DNA from: Microplitis mediator
Lineage: Eukaryota; Arthropoda; Insecta; Hymenoptera; Braconidae
NCBI RefSeq assembly: GCF_029852145.1
Contig: NC_079974.1
Location: 19,632,082 to 19,696,081, forward strand
DNA length: 64,000 bases
Direction: 5' to 3'
Shown here: positions 39,901 through 48,761 of the stretch, one piece after another
Numbering within the stretch: position 1 is the stretch's first letter
Layout of the letters: each line of letters opens with the position of its first letter
Notes under the pieces: model-generated
Database searches by the model: none
Told to the model about the DNA's origin: nothing
The model's input: the letters and a program-made list of their open reading frames with translations, nothing else
Program-made: the position numbers and the translations under genes

Positions 39901-42900
39901 TAATTTTCTTTTATCCGTATAATGAAATTTGAAAATTTGAAAAAAAATTCAAATTTTTTTTCGAAGTTAATTTTTTTTTTCAAAATTGGAATTTTCGTTC
40001 AAAATTTAAATCTTTTTTTAAATTTTGAAACTTTATTATACTGACAAAAAAAATTTGTACATGAAACTTGAATCGTTTATTTGAGAAACCCCATAAGTCA
40101 AGAAGATATAATTTTTCAGGAAACACAAAAACCATTTTTTTGGACAAACTTGACATTAAAATAATAAATAAATAATTGAATACAATAATGTTAGCGTCTC
40201 TGAAAAAGATTCCAACAAGAAAAATTTAATTTTTCAACTGAAACTACTTAAAAATATTATTTAAAGTTGATTGACTTATGGGGTTTCTCAACCAAATGGA
40301 AAAAAAAGTTATAAAATCATTGTTTTTCTAAATGTTTCCACTCAAATCATTTATTACACTCATAAAATAAAGTATTAAATATGTATTTGAACTCTGAAAC
40401 TCAGAAATTACAAAAAATTATAATTAATTCAACCATTTTAATTAGTCATATAACAATCAACAATAAAATAACATTTGAAATTAATTTCCCAAAAAAGCGC
40501 GAATTTTAAATAAAAAAAAAAAAATTATTTCTGTAAAACTAAAACTGCATATGATTATTTGAGTCATTGACTTATGGGTTTCTTAATTAAATGAAATTGC
40601 TGTTACCCCGTTAATTTTTTTTTAAACGTTCATTTGATGCACATTTTGATTGATTTCTATGGAGGGACATCCAAAGAACCCGAAAACGCAAAAAAACCCA
40701 ATTTCGTAAAAAAACATGACTTATGGGGTTTCTCAAATAAACGATTCACTTGTTCTTTATCCTATTGATTTTACAGGAAAAATCTTGTTGCTGCAACAGG
40801 ATTTTATCCTGTTGCTCCCACAGGACTGCGTCCTGTTACAGCGCCTATTAATTTTTTCCCGTGTAGAAAAAGTGTTTTCAATATTAATGATTAATTAAAA
40901 AAAAAACTTAAGCTATTACTCTCTTAATGTTTGAAATTAAATGATTTATGACGATAACAAATGAAAAAAAAAAAATCTTACTTCTGCCGACGACTGCTGA
41001 AGGCTATTGCTCGAACCATCTTGGCTGGAGAGTGCAAGGATGATAAGTGCAAGGACACCGGCGACAATAATTGTCCTGCGGATGCCCGCGAGGACATGTC
41101 GGCGTGATGTCATCTTTTCTCGGTGATTGTTTTTCCTACGATACTCATATCGAACTGTAAAAAAAAAAAAATTCAATTTTTCATAAACATAACAGTCATT
41201 ATTTTCACAATCGCAATCAGTCCTACCGGTTTTACTTATTTACTGTTTTTGTTATTTACATAAATTTAAATTATTTAGTTGTATGATAAAAATGCTAACT
41301 ATTTTTTTTTATTCACTATAATTTATTTTATCTCACATAATATATCTTATTTGATTACAATTATCAGATAATAAAGTGTTAAATTATTGTCAACTAATAT
41401 TTTATATTTCTCTTTTAAAAATTTATTATTCGAATACTAAATTTCATTGATTTTGTTGTTATTTTATTCAATATTTATATTTATCAGTGTCACAAAATAA
41501 ACTATTATATGTGTTCTTATTCCTACACTGTAAAAAATTAACGGAGTAAACGTGGAGTAAATCTGGAGTAAATTGGGAGCGGATGATTGTTTATTTATTT
41601 AATCTCTTCGGAGTGAAATTCAAATTGAAATAAAATTCAAACCACTTCGCTAATAAAACAAACTCCCTTGGTGAATTCGGAGTAAATGTGGAGCGGGTTA
41701 CTGTTTATTCGATTCCCTCGGAGTGAAATTTACTCCGAAGGGGAGTTTATTTTAATATTAAAACTCGGAATTGAAGTGAATACGAACGAATGGAAATAAA
41801 ATTAAGACTCCTCTGAAAAAATGATACTGAAGTGAGCCGACGTCTAATAATTTTGGGATTGTTTTTCTCAACGATAAATTTAAAGAAAAAATATTCGAAA
41901 AAATTGCGCCGATAGTTTTTTGAATTTTGTAAATGTGCATATTTTTAGTTTTTTTTTCATGTCATTAATTTGTTTAGATAAAAATTCAAAATTTTTTGAT
42001 CGTCTGTCAATTTCAGGATCATTTTGAAAAAAACAAATTCCGTACTTACTTTGCATACAGATTGATTTTTTTTTAAACTCCGGAACTCCAAGTGCCAGAG
42101 TGAATTCGGATCGAAATAAAATCCAAATTCATTCCAAATTTTTTACAGTGCTAGATTATAACAAATATTTTTTTTTTTTATTTATTGGATTTAGATGCCA
42201 AGGCTTAAAGCCAAATGGCAAAAATATAAAATTTATATACATTGTCACATAGAGTACTATATATACTGAACATATAATTAACATTTGTGAGATTTGACAA
42301 GCTAGTAGGTACTATCAATTTCTAGATTCAAAAAAAATTCGAATGCTTTTTTTTTAAATCTTCAAGAGAATGGGCGTTTATTACATCTGATGGTAGCTCC
42401 TAACATAACCGAATATAATGAATAATATATGAAATTATAAATAAAAAATTCAATTAATTATTTTTTTTAACAAAGATTTTGAATGAAAAAATTATTACAT
42501 GTGAAGTTTCCGACTATGAGTAACAATTTATTATAAAAGAATAAAATACCATGAATATTTAATTGAATAGTCAAATGCATAATTGCAAATTGCGTAATAT
42601 ATAGAGATAGATCTCTCGGTAATTTACTAGTGGATTACACACCTCTCTTAATTAATTCCTACCGATACACATGTATGCAATTTACAAACATATATGTTAT
42701 GCCTCTTTACATCCACTTTATTATTTTACCAATTAATTTATAAATATTTCCCATCAAAATTTTTTTTCAATTACATAAAATTCGCTAATTATTTAAAAAG
42801 AAAATAATTAATTTAATTTTATAAACAATAATTTACTCTAGTTTACTAAACTAAAGTATTTTTCATGTCGCTAACTTGCATATATATTATTTAAGTGTCT

Positions 42901-45900
42901 TTACATCACATGGCTTTTATCAATATTAATATTAAATATTTATTTAATTACTAATTAACTAAAATTAAAATTAAATTATTAAAAACTTACTTTCTCCAGT
43001 CATGCACTCAGATAAAATTTAAAATTTCATCTGTCACTTTACTTGAATTTAAATTTAAATTCACTTATTTAAGATGACATAAATGTTGGATTCAAAAAAT
43101 AAAAAAACATATTGGAAATTTGAAATTTATATAAATTTATAATTTATAAAATTATTCAAATAAATATGAGAAATTTATCAATTGAATGAGAGAAATGATT
43201 AGAACGATGTTATCACGAGGACATTCTCAACAATACTGAGTAGTAACTGTGCCAAACACGCGAGTCTAAGTAATGTAACTAGAGTGACATTATATGACAA
43301 CGAGGATGACGACGACGACGACGCCGGGCGTCTGTCGTGACCACGGCGTTGATTGTTGGAGTAAAGCAAATAGTTTACTGCTCTATACATTCATACAGAT
43401 TCTATACCAGTATCATTACCACCCGCATATAATATGTATATTTATATGTATGTTGATATATATACATATATGAAATATGTATGTGTATATATGTATGTAT
43501 ATATATTAATATACACATGCGTAGATGGTACACAAGAAATCTCTGGGATTGGTTGGTAGTTTCGCGGGTCGATTTACCGCTGGATGTTGTCAGCGCAAGC
43601 GCAATATTTTCATTTAAGAAAATGACACAAGCGGAAAGTGGAAACGACTGAGGATTAAACTCAAGATCTTGGAATAGAAGTTACAAAAAAAAATTAAAAA
43701 AAAAAAAAAATACTTTATGAGAATATGAATATCGCGTATAATAAAAAAATTTAAACGTCAAAAGATTATTTTTAAAAGACCAAAAAAAAGTATAACTTGG
43801 AAATAATGAGTTGTAAAGAGATGTCTGAGAATGAAATGTTGAATTAAAATGTAAAAGGACAACAATAGAGTTTGTGTTAAGGATTAAATATGCTCTGGAA
43901 ATTTTTTTAAAATTAATAATTAAACGATTGCAAGTTGGAAATAAAAATGACAAGGGTAAAAAAATTTGAATAAAATTCTTGAAAGCTCAGATAAAATTTT
44001 TTGTTAAATTTTCTAGTGAAATTTTTATTACAAATTTTAGTAAATGTTCATGTGTATGATAAAAATAAAAATAAATTACTCGATGATGTAAAAAATGCGT
44101 AGTATGCAAAAAGAATGTCAAGCATCCCGCAATATATCAGATTCTCTGGGTAATCGCGAGTGCGTTTGTACCATATATGCAGTAGAATAGATGAGATAGA
44201 TGATAGCATACATTTCGTAAAATATATATATACATATGTAGATACTTTGAAGAATCAGGACACAAATAGCAAGGTTCAATGGATCATTGGTAAGCCCCCA
44301 ACAATCTGAACCGTTTGATCTCTCAAGCGTGATTTTCTTTTGACTGCTCTCGTACATGCTCAAGTGATGAACGTACGATTGGTGTTCCTCGAAAGCGCCG
44401 ATGACGCCTAAACATAGCTTGCTTTTAAACTTATACATATATTTATTTATTTACATAATGAATACATTCTACGTACAAATGCAGGATATTAAAAAATCGC
44501 GGGAATTTTAAATAATTTTTTAAATTTAAAATCCGTAAAATTTGACTTACTGGCGCAACGTAAAGCGATACTTTGTTACGTAATACCAAATAGTTTTATC
44601 GATAATCCACCTAGAGCGTATTTTGTCAGAGCTGATGTTTGTGTTGGCTCTTGTAATGATTTATATAGAGCTTTGTATCTTGAAACATATATCTATGTAT
44701 GTGTGTATACCTTGTAACGCAAAGCTCCGAGCAATAGAGAGGCTATTAAGCTATTGGTTATTAGTTATTAGCTATTGGATCTATCGATTTATCATTTGTC
44801 TGGGAAATAATTAATGTATGTTGCTTACTTGATATATTTTTTATATATATGTATTTTGAATTTATATTTCCTCGGTTATGAACGTAATCCTAGTAACTGT
44901 ACCATGAACAATAAAATAAAAATAGTAAATTATTACACACCAGCTGTGCTAAGTAACTGGAGTAGTTTTTTTAAAAATATGTTTAATAAAATACTGTTAT
45001 TACGGTAACAGCTATTGTTGATTATTGAGTTACTCTGATATTGTAGGACATATAGATTTTTTGTTTAATATTTGATTGATCATGCGATCGAGTTCTTACG
45101 ACAAATATGGATTTGTGTTACATGTAAAAAGTATTTATAAATATATATAAAAGAGTAAATTATTAGATGGGTAAATGAGTACTGATTAATTAAATCATAT
45201 GTTTATATATTTAAAAAAATATTATAAAGATGTTTAAAAAAGTATAAGTGAGCTGTGAGTTCCTCGGGGATTTCCGAACGCTCTAGAAAGCGGATGCTGA
45301 CATCAAAATTTATTTTTGTCCGCTCTACGGTTTAAATTGTCAGGATTTTTTTTTATGCACGTTTACTTTTTTATTTTGTTTATTAATAGGTGATATATAT
45401 TTTTTTTATTTGAATTTTTTAATGATCACTAAAAATATTTTTTACGCTGACTAAATTTTTTTTATCACTTTAACCAGATAATTTTTACCGGATATATAAG
45501 ATCGCGTTTTATCTTCATCCGACAGACAAGGCTACATGGCCAATGATTATCTTTGATATTGACGTACTGTCAAGGGTCTGATACTTTTTGTTTGTTGAAA
45601 AAAAACTGAAGATAAAATAAATAAAATAAAAATAAAAATTTATTTACAATAAATCTGTGAGATTTAAATAATTTGAATAATTGTTACAGGGTACTTGAAA
45701 AACCGCGGTTATTTATAATGATACCGGGTGAAAGTGTGATAAAAGGGGTAACGTCATTCTGGGAAATAATTAACGATTCACTGTGGAATAGAACGAGAGA
45801 ACTACATCCTGAAAGCGACGAAATAGTTGCAACTGCTGTACTAGACCTACCGACTTTTAATGACACTTGTCAAGTTAAAGTTTATGGAACTGTCAGTTAT

Positions 45901-47639
45901 ACTATGGATGAAATTGAACTGCAAGCACCTATTAACTTCCTTACACTAACAACGACTCAAGCTATTGACAAGTCATTAACACCACGTCACGCTAAAGATC
46001 TTCATCGAAGTGTAGTTGCGATGAAAGCTGCTGCTATTGAAAAAATAATAGCGCTGCCATTGTATGGCGAAGGACGTGGAATCAGGATCCTTAGTTTTAT
46101 TGAAAGCAAAGATTTTAAAGAAATTTTAAGTGACGTACACGTTTCTAAAAATCCCGAAATTTTTCGTCACTGTTTAATTGAAATTTTATCTGTCGACAAT
46201 GAGGTTACAATGAGAATTTCCGCAAGGTAAATATTATTTTGTCTTTTCATTAAAATTTCTAGTAGGATTTTTCTAGTTTTTACACAAAAAAAAGATTTCT
46301 TGCCGCAAGAAATATTTTGCTTTAGGAATTGCAAATGAAAATTTTTTTACAAGTAGGACTAGAAAAAATTTCTTGGCACAATAATTTTTTTTCCCCTCAA
46401 AAAATTTTTTCTTGCGCCGAGAAAATTTTTCTTCGTTTCAATAAAATTTTGGTTTTGAATATATCGCGTGCCAAATGCCAAAAGGGCGTATTACAGCAGT
46501 TAGATAGGGTTCCATGCCAAAAGGGCGTATAAAAAATTTTTTTTGTCATTCTTTTTAGAATCGCTCGAAACGTAAAGATCTGCAGAAAAAAAATTTTTGA
46601 CGTACTAACGCCAAAAGGGCGTATCTTAAGATAAACGCCCTTTTGGCTTGGGAAATTTTTTTTTTTATTTTTAGGCTTAGAAAATGTTTACAAAACGATT
46701 GGCACAAAAAAAAAATTATACGCCCTTTTGGTTCTTCAAAGCCAAAAGGGCGTATAACTTTTATACGCCCTTTTGGCATTTGGCACGCGATATGATGCAA
46801 AAAAATTTTTGGGGCGAATTAAAATTTTTTGTGCTAAAAAATCCTTTTTTTCTGTGTAGGAAAAATTTTTACATAAAAATTCCATCAAACATTTGAATTT
46901 TTTTTTTTATTTTGTTTATGATCGTGATGGTCGTAATTATTTGAAGTGAAAAAAAAAATAGATTCATTTCCTGGACATTTATAAAAAAAAAAACTAGGAT
47001 ATTACACACCATGGAAGGAAAAGGCAAACGTGTGAATTGAAATGTTCTACTTTGCTCCCTTAGTGTGTAATATACTAATTTTTTTAAATTTATTTTCTCA
47101 AGTTACAGAAAAATGATCAATAAACAAAATAGATTTTTTGCCACCAGAAAAAAATATTATGAAGATATAAACAATTTATTAATATTAATAGCTAAACATT
47201 TTTTATTTGTAATTTACCTAAGTATCAATAAACTTAATTTTTATTGCAATTAATTAAAAAAAAAAAAAATGAACCCACAAATTTTCCAAATCAACGTTTA
47301 GTTAAAAACTTCTTTAATTGAATAGCAAAAATAAACAATCACTTGTTACTATTTTATTATTTATCTTTTTTGTAACAAGAGAACTCTGAATGAGATCTCA
47401 AGCTTGTTATATTTTTAGTTTATAATAAAATTTTAATTGCTCTCAGGTCGACGGCACAGTTGAATATTTTAACGCACATGCTCCGAGCGGAATTTCCGGA
47501 TGCCAGTGAGACAGGAAAGCCGGATAAAATCGCCGACGCAATGGCTGCACTTGAAAAAGAACTGGAGTTAAAACTTGGGTGTGATGAACCCATGGAATTA
47601 CTTAAGGCTAAAGTCGTTACCGACTTATTGATACCATGA
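24945..47639 (+). CDS. Gene X: unrecognised acidic protein with a giant intron
   Basis: Four exons join in phase: 24945-25193, 25448-25593, 45690-46226 and 47447-47639, giving 374 residues. Exon 2 ends in AG and exon 3 starts with the G that completes an Arg codon; exon 3/4 also split an Arg codon. The N-terminal third is acidic with a short coiled coil (MDIDDDEDIFEISDDE..., VKDCITKVKKE). From about residue 105 the sequence alternates hydrophobic and polar residues like a beta-sandwich (VWQRIIDDKWVIGVDLENNS), then a helical C-terminal half. No membrane segment. I do not recognise it. The pattern is loosely reminiscent of C-terminal domains of Fanconi core proteins (FANCB/FAAP100), but that is a guess. 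If exons 1-2 are not joined to 3-4, the first part would stop at TAA just after 25,593 and the second could start at ATG 45718. Confidence 0.6.
25223..25413. repeat. M2 inverted-repeat element in gene X intron 1
   Basis: It starts ATGATAGTAAAGTCAGCAGA and ends ATGTCTGCTACATTTGCACT. The centre pairs ATGCATGTATAGG with a TACATGCATTTTTT stretch. It is a diverged member of family M2, fully inside the intron between 25193 and 25448. Confidence 0.6.
25611..28351 (-). CDS. Carbohydrate sulfotransferase B (HNK-1/chondroitin 4-ST family)
   Basis: Six exons on the - strand join in phase: 28181-28351, 27857-28125, 26688-26934, 26446-26607, 26005-26162, 25611-25725, giving 373 residues. It is a Golgi type II sulfotransferase: signal anchor at about 30-47 (YIVIVSLFILIGVY), 5'-PSB loop FKAASSS (131-137) after a conserved WCN, 3'-PB motif VRHPFERLVSAYRDK (189-203), a Cys-rich TPC loop (LCTPCLVDFD), and the C-terminal DFELFGYS element. 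It ends ...RLYINK before TAA at 25611-25613. Exon lengths and phases match copy C at three of the five introns exactly (the 158-base fifth exon is identical in length), so B and C arose by duplication. It lies antisense inside the giant intron of gene X; its stop is 17 bp from the gene X exon 2 donor. Confidence 0.87.
25748..25950. repeat. M1 element in sulfotransferase B last intron
   Basis: It starts ATGATCCTGAAGTTAGCAGA and ends CTAACGTCAGTGTCAT. Internal TATGCACATGTAGAAAATTA and ATGCAATTTTTT motifs are as in the other copies. Length is about 203 bp. Confidence 0.7.
26191..26396. repeat. M2 element in sulfotransferase B intron 4
   Basis: It starts ATGACTGCGAATGTAGCAGA and ends GTCTGCTACATTGACACTCAT. 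The long arms are complementary (AATAGAGTAAATAATTAATA pairs with AATTATTTACTCTATTTATT). Length is about 206 bp. Confidence 0.7.
27193..27760. repeat. Tandem M1 elements in sulfotransferase B intron 2
   Basis: Two complete M1 copies (about 27193-27400 and 27407-27610) lie in tandem. A partial, inverted third copy (27611-about 27740) starts at CTCAAGTTAGCCGACGTC and carries the complementary internal motifs (ACATGTGCATATTTTTAG). Together they fill much of the intron between 26935 and 27856. Confidence 0.65.
28782..28960. repeat. M1 element upstream of sulfotransferase B
   Basis: It starts ATGATCCCGAAGTTTGTAGA and ends TAATTGCAGTCTCAT. Internal motifs ATGCACATGTAGAAAATTA and GGTGCAATTTTTTG are present. 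It is more diverged than the others. Confidence 0.6.
29748..41113 (-). CDS. Carbohydrate sulfotransferase C (HNK-1/chondroitin 4-ST family)
   Basis: Six coding exons on the - strand join in phase: 40982-41113, 32719-32975, 31606-31846, 31309-31488, 30937-31094, 29748-29835, giving 351 residues; intron 1 is about 8 kb. Signal anchor at 14-29 (TIIVAGVLALIILALS), charged stem, 5'-PSB loop FKAASTS (114-120) after WCNI, 3'-PB motif VRHPFERLLSAYRDK (172-186), CTPC loop, and C-terminal DFELFDYS followed by ...SECKK. All key PAPS-binding residues are kept. The exon holding the ATG begins at 41154 after a TTACAG acceptor, so a 5' untranslated exon lies upstream; a strong donor AAA|GTAAGT at 42991/42990 is the best candidate. 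A 12-codon upstream ORF ends in TGA overlapping the main ATG (ATGA). The gene is antisense within the giant intron of gene X. Confidence 0.88.
29935..30110. repeat. Inverted repeat in sulfotransferase C last intron
   Basis: GCGGCTGCCCAATTTCAAAA with CACAGT following at about 29952 is matched in reverse complement by CTGTGTTTTGAAATTGGGCA and GCCG at about 30080-30100. The arms are about 30-45 bp around a 90-bp core, as in a short fold-back element. Confidence 0.6.
30625..30890. repeat. Pogo-like MITE with CAGTCGAACTCCATTAAC ends
   Basis: The left end is TATACAGTCGAACTCCATTA and the right end is TTAATGGAGTTTGACTATAT, an inverted repeat of roughly 20 bp next to TA dinucleotides. The CAGTCGAAC.. 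type of terminus and TA target are typical of pogo/Tigger-like (Tc1-mariner) elements. Internal TTAACTCGG motifs recur. No transposase ORF is present, so it is non-autonomous. Confidence 0.6.
31870..32640. repeat. CTGTAAAAAA/GGTGTT inverted-repeat element with insertion
   Basis: The left end reads TACTGTAAAAAAGGCGGTGT with CACACCGGTG following. The right end (about 32545-32636) reads AACACCGTTACC..., TTTAACACCGGAGTAG..., CACCTTTTTTTTTACA. The internal GGTGTTAAAAT motif is shared with the element at 55,392-56,368. A nested palindrome lies at about 31968-32060 (CACAGAAAAATATATATGTG ... ATATATTTTTTTGTGCGGGC). It sits in intron 2 of sulfotransferase C. Confidence 0.6.
33001..33432. other. Sulfotransferase C intron 1, proximal part
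   Basis: A/T-rich intron sequence just 5' (on the - strand) of the exon at 32719-32975. No gene, and no repeat that I can delimit. Confidence 0.3.
33433..33878. repeat. 446-bp MITE with ~25-bp terminal inverted repeats
   Basis: The left end TACACGGAGAGAAATTTATG (then GTAAC) is repeated in reverse complement at the right end (GTTACCATAAATTTCTCTCC, then GTGTA). The interior is made of many copies of TTACCATAATATTATGGTAA-like palindromes. It is non-coding. Confidence 0.75.
34015..34640. repeat. Diverged repeat with two related halves
   Basis: Two diverged copies of one module are seen: AAATCGGTCAACTAGTTTAG then AAATGGTGG (about 34124), and AAATCGGTTAAGCATTCTAG then AAATGATGG (about 34470). Each follows a CACTTATTC or TACTTATTC-type segment and precedes a TTTTCTAAATAAC/TTTCGTAAATAAC segment with GGGTA(T/C)ATCTATC. 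It resembles a degenerate dispersed repeat; the class is unclear. Confidence 0.45.
34641..37731. other. Sulfotransferase C intron 1, A/T-rich interior
   Basis: No gene is seen. A TATATAAAAGCG motif at about 36,119 looks like a strong TATA box, followed by an unusually mixed-composition stretch to about 36,240. It could be the core promoter of an unannotated transcript on the + strand. The rest is A/T-rich. Confidence 0.35.
37732..37805 (-). other. Candidate alternative first coding exon of sulfotransferase C
   Basis: A G+C-rich 74-bp island in the 8-kb intron. On the - strand it follows a CTCACAG acceptor and ends at CAG|GTGAAA. From the ATG at 37801-37803 it is open for 24 codons (MSVGPSNADAKILRPGNIPD, then ALRQ) and ends in phase 0, the phase with which the next sulfotransferase C exon (32975) begins. 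An isoform built this way would lack the signal anchor. It could instead be a conserved regulatory element. Confidence 0.35.
37806..39820. other. Sulfotransferase C intron 1, distal interior
   Basis: A/T-rich sequence with poly-A/poly-T runs and no gene. Short inverted repeats at about 38,880-39,060 pair AAAATTTTCTTGGGTCGATA with the complementary TCACCCAAGAAAAATTTTG, suggesting another small fold-back element. Confidence 0.35.
39821..40865. repeat. 1.04-kb inverted-repeat element
   Basis: The left end TACACGGAAAAAAAATAAAT, then AGG, is mirrored by the right end (CCTATTAATTTTTTCCCGTG, then TA). Sub-terminal arms pair AAATCAATAGGATAAGGAAC with TTTATCCTATTGATTTTACA. The interior carries repeated CTTATGGGGTTTCTCA modules. 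No transposase is visible. It lies 117 bp downstream (on the - strand) of the first coding exon of sulfotransferase C, in intron 1. Confidence 0.7.
41526..42152. repeat. CACTGTAAAAAA element interrupted by an M1 element
   Basis: It starts CACTGTAAAAAATTAACGGA and ends ATTTTTTACAGTG. GGAGTGAAATTTACTCCGAA-type palindromes recur inside. An M1 element (41821-42022, ATGATACTGAAGTGAGCCGA ... TTTCAGGATCAT) has been inserted. The terminal class matches the element at 60,265-61,391. Confidence 0.65.
41821..42022. repeat. M1 element inserted in a CACTGTAAAAAA element
   Basis: A complete M1 copy of about 200 bp with ATGATACTGAAGTGAGCCGA at one end and GTCAATTTCAGGATCAT at the other. Its position inside another repeat dates it as the younger insertion. 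Confidence 0.7.
42153..45689. other. Distal giant-intron region with sulfotransferase C 5' end
   Basis: The likely untranslated first exon of sulfotransferase C lies 5' (upward) of the donor at 42990/42991. A less A/T-rich stretch at 43,190-43,390 with a GAC run and one at 43,550-43,640 could hold its promoter. A TATG/TA microsatellite occupies about 43,430-43,515. A mixed-composition block at about 44,260-44,420 is open on the - strand but unrecognised. No other gene. Confidence 0.35.
46275..46857. repeat. Nested inverted-repeat elements in gene X intron 3
   Basis: The outer element runs from TACACAAAAAAAAGATTTCT to AAATCCTTTTTTTCTGTGTA and carries GAAAAAATTTCTTG motifs. Inside it, 46461-46793 has perfect 30-bp terminal inverted repeats (starting ATATCGCGTGCCAAATGCCA). 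It holds seven copies of a CCAAAAGGGCGTA word in both orientations. It is entirely inside the intron between 46226 and 47447. Confidence 0.75.
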
Positions 47640-48761
47640 AAATTAATTTTAATATTTAGTCATAATTAATGTTCATTGTTTTAAAAAAAAAAATATATAT
47701 ATACATGTTTTTATAGTTCTTTTTTAAGCGGGACTTAAAAATCAGAATAAAAAAATAAATACGTTTTATCTTTCAAATTATTTATTTTGTCAAACTATAT
47801 AAAGCTTTTTATAATAGATGTTTTTTTTATTTTATTTTTTTTTTTGCGAATGAGTAAGTGAGAGAGTGAGTGTTGAGTACAGAACTCGCTGAGCACTTTT
47901 GATAAAAAATATCATCATTATGACCGTTATTACATTTCATTGTCGTAATTATTATTTTGCGCTCAATTCTAGTTCTTTTAATTATTATTTATTAATATCT
48001 CACATTACATGATCACTTGTTTTAGTTTATTTTATTTATTTATTATTACATTTATATTTATATATATATATTTATCGAGCGAGTCATTTTGACTACAAAT
48101 CTAAACATACTTTTTTTTTTTTTATAATAAACATCGCGTTTTTTTTTAATTAACAGTAACACACTTCCGGATCAATTCCAATGTAAAAACATTTGTTTTA
48201 AAATTAACTTAACATAAAACAATATTTAATTTATAACAAAATAATTATTTAATTTATAATTTTATATACTCCAATAATTAATAAATAATTAATAAACATA
48301 TTTAATACGTCAACAATTTAAATATATTTCACTAGTTATAATGATGATAATCATATCTCACAGAGACCATTTAGGCAAGATAACTCAACGACAGTTAGTT
48401 TTTATATTTTTTTTAAATGACATTAAAAAGAGGTAGATGAGTAACGATGACAGGGTTTATGTTTTTATTCATTATTATTATTTTTTTTTTATCCATTTTT
48501 TATGCTCATGAGACAATAATACTAATACTCGGCCGTTATCTTTAATGTAACAATTTTTTTATTAAGATTTATTTTAAATCTCCCTGGTGTCGAACACCGA
48601 ATCGTTTAGAGTTTCAGCCTATTAATTTCAAATTTAATAAAAATATTAACTAATTGAATGATAATTATGAGCATGACTTGAATACGACCGAGAAATTAAT
48701 CAGGAATGACTACATGATAGGAAATAATAATTATTATTATTGTGTTAATAATTTATGACAG
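47640..48761. other. A/T-rich region downstream of gene X
   Basis: Probably the 3' UTR of gene X at first (AATAAATA near 47,750), then spacer. (TTTA)n and poly-T runs, no gene. A CTCCCTGGTGTCG motif at about 48,580 repeats the terminal motif of the element that follows. Confidence 0.35.

Noticed and set aside
44118..44438. 106-codon open frame on the - strand
   Set aside because: The middle is less A/T-rich but the peptide is unrecognised, the N- and C-terminal parts are low-complexity, and no convincing splice partners were found.
46329..46896. Short open frames containing CQKGV and PKGRI peptides
   Set aside because: They are translations of the CCAAAAGGGCGTA repeat element and occur on both strands.
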